Shown one piece after another: positions 15,447-23,407 of a stretch of 36,651 bases of DNA. The notes under the pieces were generated by a model. That model did not search any database and had not been told where the DNA came from. It saw only the letters and a program-made list of their open reading frames with translations. The translations under genes and the position numbers were made by a program. The stretch is from assembly GCF_001418655.1 (NCBI RefSeq), contig NZ_LIQZ01000270.1, positions 1 to 36,651 on the forward strand. The letters run 5' to 3'. Positions within the stretch are counted from its first letter, which is position 1. Each line of letters opens with the position of its first letter. Origin of the DNA: Streptomyces phaeochromogenes (lineage in GTDB: Bacteria; Actinomycetota; Actinomycetes; Streptomycetales; Streptomycetaceae).

Positions 15447-18239
15447 TTAGCCGTCGCTGGGGACCCGCGATTCGAATCCCCACGCCTCACGGAACGCCTT
15501 GGTACAGAACATCGAGGCACCGGGATCGAGGGAAATAGTGTGGCGGGCGTAGGCCAGCATACTCAGCGACTTGGCACCAGACGCCGACTGTTTTGCGTCT
15601 TTCATCCTCGAAGCGATCCGATCGGGCTCGAAGAACTCGAATACCGTCATGGCGAAGTACATGAATGCTTCGAGTTCCTGCCCTAAGCGGACAGCACGGG
15701 GGAGCCTTTCGGACGTGGTTTCGGGCTGCCCGTGTTCCGTGACCCAATGCTGCAGTATGTCACGCCATTGAGTGAGGAGAGCCGCCGTTGCCCGCCCGCT
15801 GGGTTCGATGCGGCCCAGTTCCTTTAGTAGTGCGATCCCGGTGATATCCAATGGATCTGCCATGAGTGCGTGTCTGACAGCTCGTAGCCTCGCACTACAC
15901 TCACGGTGGAACACGTCGGGAACGGCAGCCGAAAGATCGATCTTGCTCGATTCATGCAGGCCACCGATGAGTAGCCGGGTACTGCGATGCAAGTCCCGAG
16001 GAAGGCCCCCGGAGAGGACGTAGCACAGACCGACGAAAGGTTCAGTCCAGCCGAGAAGTAGCCCGTAGAGAATCTTGCGCGCTTGGTCCACGCCCATCCG
16101 TTCCAGGGTCACGATTTCATCGAAGGAACTGTCGAATACGTCACGGAACGGCATCCCTCTGCGCTCGAAACTCGCAGCCGCGTCCTCCGAGACTGAGACA
16201 AGGAAAATGCAACCCGCGACACCGAAGATTCCCTTCACTTCATTGAGGAATTCCTGTACGGCATCGATGTCGTGCATCTTGTCGAGTTCGTCGATTGCGA
16301 CGACCGGTTCGACCTCCTGCGCAAGCGTCAGCAAGAATCTCTTCAGATCAGCGACGATCTCCGGATATGTCATTGCCCGTTCGGTGAGATTCACCCCCTC
16401 CTTGCGTGCCATCTCGATCGCTACGGGCAATTTTACGGTGCCGCCGACCTTGCCGCCCATAGACCGTTCGGTGGTGAATCCCTGCTGGTACTGAATTCTT
16501 CGCAGTTGGCCGGTTGCGTCATCGGTCAGTTTCATGGAGTACCGGCCGGGAAAACGTCGAGCTATAGCGAATGAATGAGAGTCCAAACCTGCCCGGTACC
16601 GGAACCCTTTGGTCACAACCGTGGGAATTCCCAGGGCGGACGCGAGGAGACCGGCCAGGAGAGGCCACATGTCCGACCACTCGAGAGTCACTCTGGAAAG
16701 CAGCCAGATTCCCCCCACTCCGGTGGCGATAAATAACCAACAAAGAAATATCGAGATGGAGGTGCGACGGGCCGACCTGACGCGCATCCTCACTGACTCT
16801 CTTTCGGCATGGTTGATCCCAAAATTCCCCAGCGTGCGACCATGGAGAATAATTCCTGCGAATTCTAGACAATTAAGCAGGAAGAGCGCCAATAGAGTAG
16901 CGGAACACGCCAGCATGGAAATGCTGGCGTAACCCATAGTTCCAGCTGGTGCTTGAAAGTTTCGAACATAATGGGCCAGAAATGCGGCACCCGTCAGTAT
17001 CAGTAGCCCACCCAAAAAGGTGGAGGTCAGCATAGTTAGTTGACGGATGGTTGTACGTGAATTCCAGCTCCGGGCATTCGCGATCTGAATATCTGCCTCT
17101 GCGAGGTCTCCCAGGACAGCGCGGCACAGCTCGGCATGGATATGCAGAATAAACTCGCGCCGATCGTACTTCACTGGCGCCGATACTTGGATTCCCAGCC
17201 GCGGCTTTTCCGGGGCCTCGGACGACTCGCCGTCCAGTTTCGCCTCCGCTGTCGTAAAGAAATCGATCAGCGTAGATTTGCCGACACCACGAGGGCCGGA
17301 GATGCCGAAGCTGCCGCCGTGCCGCTGTCTAATGAGGATGTCCAGATCATCAAATGCGGAGGTCCTGACAATCTTCTCTTTGGTGAGCGTATCGCGAAAC
17401 CTGTCGAGGGAACTGACTTGCATCGATGCGCCGAAATGTGTTTCCACCGCAGAATTCAATTCCGTCAGAAATGCCGAGTGAACGGCCAGTTCGAGAGCGC
17501 GCACCAGATCCTCGCGACATGCATGCCATTGGTCCTCTAGCGTTCTGAATTCCGTGTGCTCCCGAGCCTGTGGCAGTTGATCGCTCAATCCCAAGTGGCG
17601 CAACCTGTCGATCTGCTGCAACGTGGTGTGAAGCTCGATGAGTTGACCCGAGAGATCGACGAGGATTTCCTCGCGGTTACTCCTGGATTCGGTCTGTTGA
17701 TCAGGGTCCGCGCGGAAGAGTGACTGGAGTGACCGGAACGTGGCTTCAAGTCCAGTCGTCTTGAGTACCGCGTCCAAACCGCGGGCCAGGATCTCTTCCG
17801 CAGCAGTGGTGTGCTTGCGTGCCTCGCGCAAGGCCTCACCGAGCTCAGACTCCGGAATGCGTCCCTCGGAATCGTCGAGCAGGTCGCCTGCATGCTGCAT
17901 CACCTCACGCAGTCTTGACGACATCGCGTCCAGGTTTCCCAGGTGGCCCGTTGCATCCGAGGCGATCGCCCTCGCGTGCAGTTGAGCGGACAACGTGCGG
18001 GCGCTCTGCAGTTCGTCTCTAACGTTGTGCAGGATAATCCTGTCCTGCTTCATCACCGCAGTGGCGATGGCAGCAGGATCCTGCAGATCCCCAAGAGCAC
18101 CGACGATCTCAGGTTTCGCGCTCACTGCCTCGAGGCTATCGTCTAGCAGCTCTCGCTCATTGATGTCGTACGGCCCTGTGGGCGGCCTCCGGTGCCTGGG
18201 AGCGGACGCATTTCCGGGCGCGGACGTACTAACAGACAT
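15447..18239 (-). CDS. Membrane-embedded KAP-like P-loop NTPase, candidate phage-defence protein
   Basis: This is a 930-residue protein. The N-terminal 300 residues are largely helical and charged, possibly coiled coil. Walker A is GPRGVGKST at 315-323. Four hydrophobic helices follow, at about 401-425, 436-465, 493-516 and 523-545. Walker B is VVAIDELD at 646-653 (D650, E651). FLVSVSED (about 679-686) and GGLPRDLHRSTR resemble later STAND/KAP motifs. Membrane helices inserted between Walker A and B are the defining trait of KAP NTPases, a family that includes phage-exclusion protein PifA. The ATG at 18239 has GAGGGGGAC upstream. The gene lies upstream of and collinear with the AIPR gene, so they may form one defence module. 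The function is inferred from architecture and context. Confidence 0.78.
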   Translation of the reverse strand: MSVSTSAPGNASAPRHRRPPTGPYDINERELLDDSLEAVSAKPEIVGALGDLQDPAAIATAVMKQDRIILHNVRDELQSARTLSAQLHARAIASDATGHLGNLDAMSSRLREVMQHAGDLLDDSEGRIPESELGEALREARKHTTAAEEILARGLDAVLKTTGLEATFRSLQSLFRADPDQQTESRSNREEILVDLSGQLIELHTTLQQIDRLRHLGLSDQLPQAREHTEFRTLEDQWHACREDLVRALELAVHSAFLTELNSAVETHFGASMQVSSLDRFRDTLTKEKIVRTSAFDDLDILIRQRHGGSFGISGPRGVGKSTLIDFFTTAEAKLDGESSEAPEKPRLGIQVSAPVKYDRREFILHIHAELCRAVLGDLAEADIQIANARSWNSRTTIRQLTMLTSTFLGGLLILTGAAFLAHYVRNFQAPAGTMGYASISMLACSATLLALFLLNCLEFAGIILHGRTLGNFGINHAERESVRMRVRSARRTSISIFLCWLFIATGVGGIWLLSRVTLEWSDMWPLLAGLLASALGIPTVVTKGFRYRAGLDSHSFAIARRFPGRYSMKLTDDATGQLRRIQYQQGFTTERSMGGKVGGTVKLPVAIEMARKEGVNLTERAMTYPEIVADLKRFLLTLAQEVEPVVAIDELDKMHDIDAVQEFLNEVKGIFGVAGCIFLVSVSEDAAASFERRGMPFRDVFDSSFDEIVTLERMGVDQARKILYGLLLGWTEPFVGLCYVLSGGLPRDLHRSTRLLIGGLHESSKIDLSAAVPDVFHRECSARLRAVRHALMADPLDITGIALLKELGRIEPSGRATAALLTQWRDILQHWVTEHGQPETTSERLPRAVRLGQELEAFMYFAMTVFEFFEPDRIASRMKDAKQSASGAKSLSMLAYARHTISLDPGASMFCTKAFREAWGFESRVPSDG

Positions 18240-18498
18240 GGGGTCCCCCTCGCAGCCTCAACGGTGCACCGCCATGGATTGAGCCTGTCCCGATGATGCC
18301 ACTGGTGGGAAGCGTTCACCCCGAGCTCGCCCCCTCTTTTTCACGCGGATGTAGGAGCCGTCCACGCACTGATCAATCGGGGACCAGGGGAATCAAGGCG
18401 CTGGAGTTCGGCAGGGCAGCTCCGAATCGCGTGTTCACCCAGCCAAGCCCCCGAACTCACTGCAGCTGCCCAAGCCGAGTGGCATGAACACTGACCTA

Positions 18499-19512
18499 GG
18501 CACTGTTTCTCGGATCTCCTGATGTGAGTGGGGTGTTGGGGTCAGGCTGGCTGTATGGGCCGTGGGGATTTGACGAATGCGGAGTGGGATCGGCTGGAGT
18601 CGTTCTTACCTCGTGGTGGTGCGCGTGGGGGTCGGTGGAGTGATCATCGTCGGGTCATCAACGGGGTGCTGTACCGGGTGCGGACGGGTGTGCAGTGGCG
18701 GGACCTTCCCGAGTGGTTCGGACCGTGGGAGACCGTCTACAAACGGCATCGCCGCTGGTCGGCTGACGGAACGTGGAAGATGCTGCTGGCTCTTGTCCAG
18801 GCCGCCGAGGACGCTGTGGGCGGAATCGACTGGGACATGTCGGTCGACTCGACAGCGGTGCGGGCCCACCAGCACGCCGCCGGCGCAAGGAAGGCGCCTC
18901 CGGCGGCGGTTGTTCAAAAGGGGGCCGCGCCAGGGACGAACCAGGTCGATCCAGGTCGATCCAGTCTTGCGGAAGTTGCTCGTCCGGCTGGAGGAGGTGG
19001 TCAGATCGGCGAATGCCTGGGACGTTCCCGCGGACGGTTCACCACCAAGGTCCATCTCGTCGCCGACGGACGATGCCGGCCCATCGCCTTCATCCTGACT
19101 CCGGGGCACTACGGTGGCGGCCCCCAGTTCGAACGCGTGCTGGAACAGATCACCGTGCCCCGCACCGGAGTCGGACGGCCCCGCACCCGCCCTGACCACG
19201 TCCTGGCGGACAAGGCCTACACGTCCCGGCGAAACCGCCGCTACCTGCGACGACGCGGAATCCGGCACACCATCCCGGAACGACTCGACCAGCAAAGACA
19301 CCGGCACAATCGAGGCTCCCGAGGCGGCCGGCCCACCGGCTTCGACAGCGAGCGCTACAAGAAGCGCAACACCGTCGAACGCGCCATCAACCGGCTGAAG
19401 AACTTCCGCTCGGTCGCCACCCGCTACGAGAACCGCGCCTACATCTACCTCGGCACCGTCACCCTCGCAACCCTCCTCATCTGGCTCCGCACATGATCCG
19501 AGAAACAGTGCC
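18499..19512 (+). mobile_element. Complete IS5-like insertion sequence B (1014 bp)
   Basis: Perfect terminal inverted repeats start GGCACTGTTTCTCGGATC (18499-18516) and end with the complement (19495-19512). Both ends are flanked by TA (18497-18498 and 19513-19514). It carries one intact transposase gene and lies about 260 bases upstream of the KAP-like NTPase. Its ends are unlike those of IS A. The 18240-18498 interval between them holds no recognisable gene and presumably includes the NTPase promoter. Confidence 0.85.
18555..19496 (+). CDS. IS5-family transposase of IS B
   Basis: This is a 313-residue DDE transposase. It starts MGRGDLTNAEWDRLESFLP and carries WRDLPEWFGPWETVYKRHRRW, the first aspartate in MSVDSTAVRAHQHAAGARK, the second in VLADKAYTSRRNR, and the final glutamate in RNTVERAINRLKNFRSVATRY. 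The layout is that of the widespread Streptomyces IS5-group transposases. A perfect 10-bp tandem repeat (18941-18960) lies in the variable linker, but the frame on both sides is consistent, so the gene looks functional. The ATG at 18555 is preferred to the more upstream in-frame start at 18528. Confidence 0.88.
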   Translation: MGRGDLTNAEWDRLESFLPRGGARGGRWSDHRRVINGVLYRVRTGVQWRDLPEWFGPWETVYKRHRRWSADGTWKMLLALVQAAEDAVGGIDWDMSVDSTAVRAHQHAAGARKAPPAAVVQKGAAPGTNQVDPGRSSLAEVARPAGGGGQIGECLGRSRGRFTTKVHLVADGRCRPIAFILTPGHYGGGPQFERVLEQITVPRTGVGRPRTRPDHVLADKAYTSRRNRRYLRRRGIRHTIPERLDQQRHRHNRGSRGGRPTGFDSERYKKRNTVERAINRLKNFRSVATRYENRAYIYLGTVTLATLLIWLRT

Positions 19513-19538
19513 TAGTCGCCCGCTGAGTGAATGGCCGA

Positions 19539-19808
19539 TCAGTAGCGAGTATTCATCCGGCTGCCGTAGTCCGGTACATGCAACGTGCCCGCTTCTTGCC
19601 GGGGCATGAAGAGCGTGAAGTCCCATTCGGCATCGACAGGTCTGCTCGAGGCATACCGGTCGATCGCGCTGGGCGAGGAGATACGGATCGCAACGTGAGA
19701 GCCCCAACGATTGGTGTCAGGTTGCAAGGCGACGAAGGAAGGGACTCCCCCAGTTGTCCCTCGGGGCAGCCTTAGGCGGTTAAGTCGGCTGGTCAGGAGC
19801 ATCGGGGT
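19539..19808 (-). pseudogene. Relic C-terminal fragment of an unidentified gene
   Basis: The minus-strand frame ending at 19539 reads as coding-like sequence for about 90 codons (TPMLLTSRLNRLRLPRG, QPDTNRWGSHVAIRISSP, DAEWDFTLFMPRQEAGT), with fairly high GC at third positions. Upstream of about 19808 the frame becomes cysteine/arginine-rich and unconvincing. It is best read as the 3' end of a gene whose front was lost. I do not recognise the family. The rest of the 19513-20021 interval shows no gene. Confidence 0.35.
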
Positions 19809-20021
19809 CGGCCCACTGAAATCTTCCAGTGGTCGGCCGTGCGAGGGCGGCCAACACGACCGCCGATGGTCCACGACCAGCCTCTCTGGTGGCAACGCGT
19901 TCAGGCGCCAATCGCGCCCAGAGGGCACAACACCTTCCCGCACGTTCAACGGCAACCAACACAAGCAAACGTCATTTCGCCTGGGCAGCGGCGTATCTTG
20001 ACAGTTTCCGCAGACAATGCC

Positions 20022-20060
20022 CGAAGGGGCGGCACCTCCGCACAAGGCGCCGCCCCTTCG
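20022..20060. terminator. Right direct repeat (candidate attR) forming the left arm of a perfect 12-bp terminator hairpin
   Basis: The repeat copy at 20022-20047 provides the arm CGAAGGGGCGGC (20022-20033) and most of the loop. The other arm GCCGCCCCTTCG (20049-20060) is host sequence, followed by TCTTTCG. The hairpin is therefore intact only at this junction. It lies between the island and the 3' end of ppdK, pointing to an ancestral bidirectional terminator as integration target. Confidence 0.68.
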
Positions 20061-20113
20061 TCTTTCGTGCACCGGAGCCGCGATCCGTCGGTGAGGGTGG
20101 GATGGCGGACTAC

Positions 20114-20156
20114 GACCCCGGGGTTCTGCGGGCCCGGCCCGCAGTGGGCCGGGGTC
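20114..20156. terminator. Nested double hairpin downstream of ppdK
   Basis: Outer arms GACCCCGG (20114-20121) and CCGGGGTC (20149-20156) enclose a perfect inner hairpin CTGCGGGC (20126-20133) / GCCCGCAG (20137-20144). It lies about 50 bases past the ppdK stop on the minus strand and is the probable ppdK terminator. Confidence 0.55.
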
Positions 20157-20202
20157 TTACGGTCCGGCGCCTATAGACGGGCCAGAGCCATTCGACCTCG
20201 CC

Positions 20203-22953
20203 CTACCGGTGGTCGCTCCCCTGCGAAGAGGACGCCGCCCGTCCCGCCTCCAACCGCGCCACCGGAATCCGGAACGGCGAGCAGGAGACGTAGTCCAGGC
20301 CCACCTCGTGGAAGAAGTGGACGGACTCCGGGTCGCCGCCGTGTTCGCCGCAGACGCCGAGTTTGAGGTCGGGGCGGGTCTCGCGGCCGGCCTTGACCGC
20401 GGACTTGACCAGGGAGCCCACGCCGTCGCGGTCGATCGTCTCGAAGGGGCTGACGCCGAAGATGCCCTTCTCCAGGTAGGCGGTGAAGAAGGAGGCCTCG
20501 ACGTCGTCCCGGCTGAAGCCCCACACCGTCTGGGTCAGGTCGTTCGTGCCGAAGGAGAAGAACTCCGCCGCCTCCGCGATCTGACCGGCGGTCAGGGCGG
20601 CGCGCGGCAGCTCGATCATCGTGCCGATGGACAGCTTCAGGTCCGTGCCGGTCGCCGCCTGGACCTCCGCGATGACCTGGTCGGCCTCCTCGCGCACGAT
20701 CTCCAGCTCCTGGACCGTACCCACCAGCGGGATCATGATCTCCGCGCGCGGGTCGGCCTTGGCGGCCTTGCGCTCGGCGACGGCCTCGGCGATGGCCCGT
20801 ACCTGCATGGTGAAGAGACCGGGGATCACCAGACCCAGGCGTACGCCGCGCAGGCCCAGCATCGGGTTCTGCTCGTGCAGGCGGTGCACCGCCTGGAGGA
20901 GCCGCAGGTCGTTCTCGTTGGAGTCCTTGCGGGACTCGGCGAGCGCGACGCGGACCGACAGCTCGGTGATGTCCGGCAGGAACTCGTGCAGCGGCGGGTC
21001 CAGGAGGCGGACGGTGACCGGGAGGCCGTCCATCGCCGAGAACAGCTCCACGAAGTCCTGCTTCTGGAGCGGCAGGAGCGCCTTCAGCGACTCCTCGCGC
21101 TCGGCCTCCGTGTCCGCGAGGATCAGCCGCTCGACCAGCTCACGACGGTCGCCGAGGAACATGTGCTCCGTACGGCACAGACCGATGCCCTGGGCGCCGA
21201 AGCGGCGGGCGCGCAGCGCGTCCTCGGCGTTGTCCGCGTTGGCGCGCACCCGCAGGCGGCGCTTGCGGTCGGCGAACGCCATGATCCGGTGCACGGCCTC
21301 GACCAGTTCGTCGGCGTCGTTGGCGCCCGCGTGCATCCGGCCCTCGAAGTACTCCACGACGGGGGACGGCACGACCGGGACCTCGCCCAGGTACACCTTG
21401 CCGCTCGAACCGTCGATCGAGATCACGTCGCCCTCTTCGACCACGTGCCCGCCCGGCACCGTCATCCGGCGCCGCTTGGTGTCGACCTCCAGCTCCTCCG
21501 CGCCGCACACACAGGTCTTGCCCATGCCGCGCGCGACCACGGCGGCGTGGGAGGTCTTGCCGCCGCGGGAGGTCAGGATGCCCTCGGCCGCGATCATGCC
21601 GTCCAGGTCGTCGGGGTTGGTCTCCCGGCGGACCAGGATGACCTTCTCGCCCGAACGCGACCACTTCACGGCCGTGTACGAGTCGAAGACCGCCTTGCCG
21701 ACCGCCGCACCCGGCGAGGCGGCGATGCCCCGGCCGACCTGTGCCACCTTCGCCTCGTCGTCGAAGCGCGGGAACATCAGCTGCGCCAACTGGGCGCCGT
21801 TGACGCGCTGGAGCGCCTCCGCCTCGTCGATCAGCCCCTGGTCCACGAGCTGCGTGGCGATCCGGAAGGCAGCGCCCGCCGTCCGCTTGCCCACCCGCGT
21901 CTGGAGCATCCACAGCTGCCCGCGCTCGATGGTGAACTCGATGTCGCAGAGGTCCTTGTAGTGGTTCTCCAGCGTCGCCATGATCTGCATGAGCTGGTCG
22001 TACGACTTCTTGTCGATCTGCTCCAGCTCGGCGAGCGGAACCGTGTTGCGGATGCCCGCGACCACGTCCTCGCCCTGCGCGTTCTGCAGGTAGTCGCCGT
22101 ACACGCCCTGGTGGCCGCTGGCCGGGTCGCGGGTGAAGGCGACGCCCGTGCCGGAGTCCGGGCCGAGGTTGCCGAAGACCATGGAACAGACGTTGACGGC
22201 CGTGCCGAGGTCGCCCGGGATGCGCTCCTGGCGGCGGTAGAGCTTGGCCCGGTCGGTGTTCCAGGAGTCGAAGACCGCGTGGATGGCGAGGTCCATCTGC
22301 TCACGCGGGTCCTGCGGGAAGTCTCGGCCGGCCTCGGTCTTGACGATCTTCTTGAACTTGGTGACGAGCTTCTTGAGGTCGGCCGCTTCGAGGTCCGTGT
22401 CGACGGTGACCTTCTTGGCGTCCTTGGCCGCCTCCAGCGCGTCCTCGAAGAGCTCGCCCTCGACGCCGAGGACCGTCTTGCCGAACATCTGGATCAGCCT
22501 GCGGTACGAGTCCCACGCGAAGCGGTCGTCGCCGGCCTGCTTGGCGAGGCCCTGCACGGACTTGTCCGAGAGGCCGATGTTCAGGACGGTGTCCATCATG
22601 CCCGGCATGGAGAACTTCGCCCCGGAACGGACCGAGACGAGGAGGGGGTCGTCGGCCTGGCCGAGCTTCTTGCCCATCTTCGCTTCGAGGGCGTCGAGGT
22701 GCGCACTCACCTCGTCACGCAGTGCCGCCGGCTCGTCGCCACTGTCGAGGTAGGTCTTGCATGCCTCGGTGGTGATGGTGAAGCCGGGAGGCACGGGAAG
22801 GCCGAGGTTGGTCATCTCGGCGAGGTTGGCACCCTTGCCACCCAGGAGATCCTTGAGGTCCTTGTTGCCCTCGGTGAAGTCGTAAACGAACTTCACGTCC
22901 GCGACGCCGCTGTCGCCGCTCTCAGCTACGTGGGGATCTTTGTTTTCCGACAC
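20203..22953 (-). CDS. ppdK: Pyruvate, phosphate dikinase
   Basis: This cytoplasmic enzyme interconverts ATP + pyruvate + Pi and AMP + PEP + PPi. It has 916 residues from the GTG at 22953, which follows GAGGAG; an upstream ATG at 23085 has no support. Domains in order: an N-terminal ATP-grasp region (FTEGNKDLKDLLGGKGANLAEM, then SVRSGAKFSMPGMMDT), the phosphohistidine domain with GGKTSHAAVVARGMGKTC (catalytic H469), and the PEP/pyruvate TIM barrel with FGTNDLTQTVWGFSRDD and GVCGEHGGD (catalytic C868). The length matches bacterial PPDK. In actinomycetes it can act in the PEP-pyruvate node for gluconeogenesis or glycolysis. It is transcribed alone, with a long upstream region containing palindromes. 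Its terminator region is next to the island junction. Confidence 0.97.
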   Translation of the reverse strand: MSENKDPHVAESGDSGVADVKFVYDFTEGNKDLKDLLGGKGANLAEMTNLGLPVPPGFTITTEACKTYLDSGDEPAALRDEVSAHLDALEAKMGKKLGQADDPLLVSVRSGAKFSMPGMMDTVLNIGLSDKSVQGLAKQAGDDRFAWDSYRRLIQMFGKTVLGVEGELFEDALEAAKDAKKVTVDTDLEAADLKKLVTKFKKIVKTEAGRDFPQDPREQMDLAIHAVFDSWNTDRAKLYRRQERIPGDLGTAVNVCSMVFGNLGPDSGTGVAFTRDPASGHQGVYGDYLQNAQGEDVVAGIRNTVPLAELEQIDKKSYDQLMQIMATLENHYKDLCDIEFTIERGQLWMLQTRVGKRTAGAAFRIATQLVDQGLIDEAEALQRVNGAQLAQLMFPRFDDEAKVAQVGRGIAASPGAAVGKAVFDSYTAVKWSRSGEKVILVRRETNPDDLDGMIAAEGILTSRGGKTSHAAVVARGMGKTCVCGAEELEVDTKRRRMTVPGGHVVEEGDVISIDGSSGKVYLGEVPVVPSPVVEYFEGRMHAGANDADELVEAVHRIMAFADRKRRLRVRANADNAEDALRARRFGAQGIGLCRTEHMFLGDRRELVERLILADTEAEREESLKALLPLQKQDFVELFSAMDGLPVTVRLLDPPLHEFLPDITELSVRVALAESRKDSNENDLRLLQAVHRLHEQNPMLGLRGVRLGLVIPGLFTMQVRAIAEAVAERKAAKADPRAEIMIPLVGTVQELEIVREEADQVIAEVQAATGTDLKLSIGTMIELPRAALTAGQIAEAAEFFSFGTNDLTQTVWGFSRDDVEASFFTAYLEKGIFGVSPFETIDRDGVGSLVKSAVKAGRETRPDLKLGVCGEHGGDPESVHFFHEVGLDYVSCSPFRIPVARLEAGRAASSSQGSDHR

Positions 22954-23211
22954 GGGTCTCGACTCCTCGAGGACGCGGTGGCTGCCCTGACGACGGGGAA
23001 CATACCCAGATCGAAGGCGCCTGGGTACGTCCACTTGTGCGTCATACGGCCGTAACCACTCGTCCGCCAGCAGATCGAAAGTCAAGGAGAGGTAAGCCGG
23101 GCGACCCGACAGCGTTCACTTCTTGAATGAGCCGGCATCCACAGACCCGGAATATCGCTCACATGAGCAGCCCTCGGCACGCCTGAGTTCACGTCGTAAA
23201 TGATCAAAGAG

Positions 23212-23226
23212 TGGCACTGAGTGCCA
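23212..23226. promoter_or_regulatory. Palindrome TGGCACTGAGTGCCA upstream of ppdK
   Basis: TGGCACT-g-AGTGCCA is a perfect 7-bp inverted repeat about 260 bases upstream of the ppdK start. A second one, CGCTCA-tc-TGAGCG, is at 23256-23269. Both lie in the 450-base gap (22954-23403) between ppdK and the 3' end of the ROK gene, so ppdK is the only flanking promoter they could serve. The regulator is not identified. Confidence 0.45.
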
Positions 23227-23374
23227 TCCTTTGAGAAGTGCAGCCGCCCAAGATCCGCTCATCTGAGCGAAACCCTGATCAGGCGTGGCGAGAATCACGC
23301 AGTTTTCGGCGCCCGGATTTCACCATGCGGACCGGTACGGAGACGGAAACATGGCCGTCACACGCTCATGGCGA

Positions 23375-23407
23375 GTGACGGTCGAGCGACTGGCGGGCGA
23401 CCGTCAC
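23375..23407. terminator. Inverted repeat overlapping the ROK-gene stop codon
   Basis: GTGACGGTCG (23375-23384) and CGACCGTCAC (23398-23407) are perfect 10-bp arms with a 13-base loop. The distal arm includes the TGA stop of the minus-strand ROK gene. It is a likely terminator for that gene. Confidence 0.5.

Larger units (their letters stand above)
11882..20047. mobile_element. Degenerate integrative genomic island carrying AIPR and KAP-like NTPase genes
   Basis: A 26-base direct repeat (one mismatch) bounds an 8.1-kb segment that is visibly less GC-rich than its flanks in the AIPR and NTPase genes. An integrase C-terminal relic lies about 75 bases inside the left repeat. Inside are the AIPR gene, the membrane NTPase, two complete IS5-like elements, an IS remnant and a gene relic. 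No intact integrase, relaxase or replication gene remains, so the element is probably immobile on its own. The repeat sits in a terminator between the convergent MBL gene and ppdK. The boundaries are inferred; comparison with a relative lacking the island would confirm them. Confidence 0.75.

Noticed and set aside
18300..18400. Possible transposase fragment (CVDGSYIRVKKRG on the minus strand)
   Set aside because: Only a dozen residues resemble an IS5 VDGSxIR motif and the surrounding frame is not conserved in style. Too short to annotate.
18941..18960. 10-bp tandem repeat in the IS B transposase as a frameshifting duplication
   Set aside because: The frames before and after it both carry the correct transposase motifs, so the repeat does not disrupt the gene.
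20209..23055. 948-codon open frame antisense to ppdK
   Set aside because: It mirrors ppdK codons in a very high-GC gene, has arginine/valine/glycine-biased composition and no recognisable domain. The opposite strand is unmistakably PPDK.
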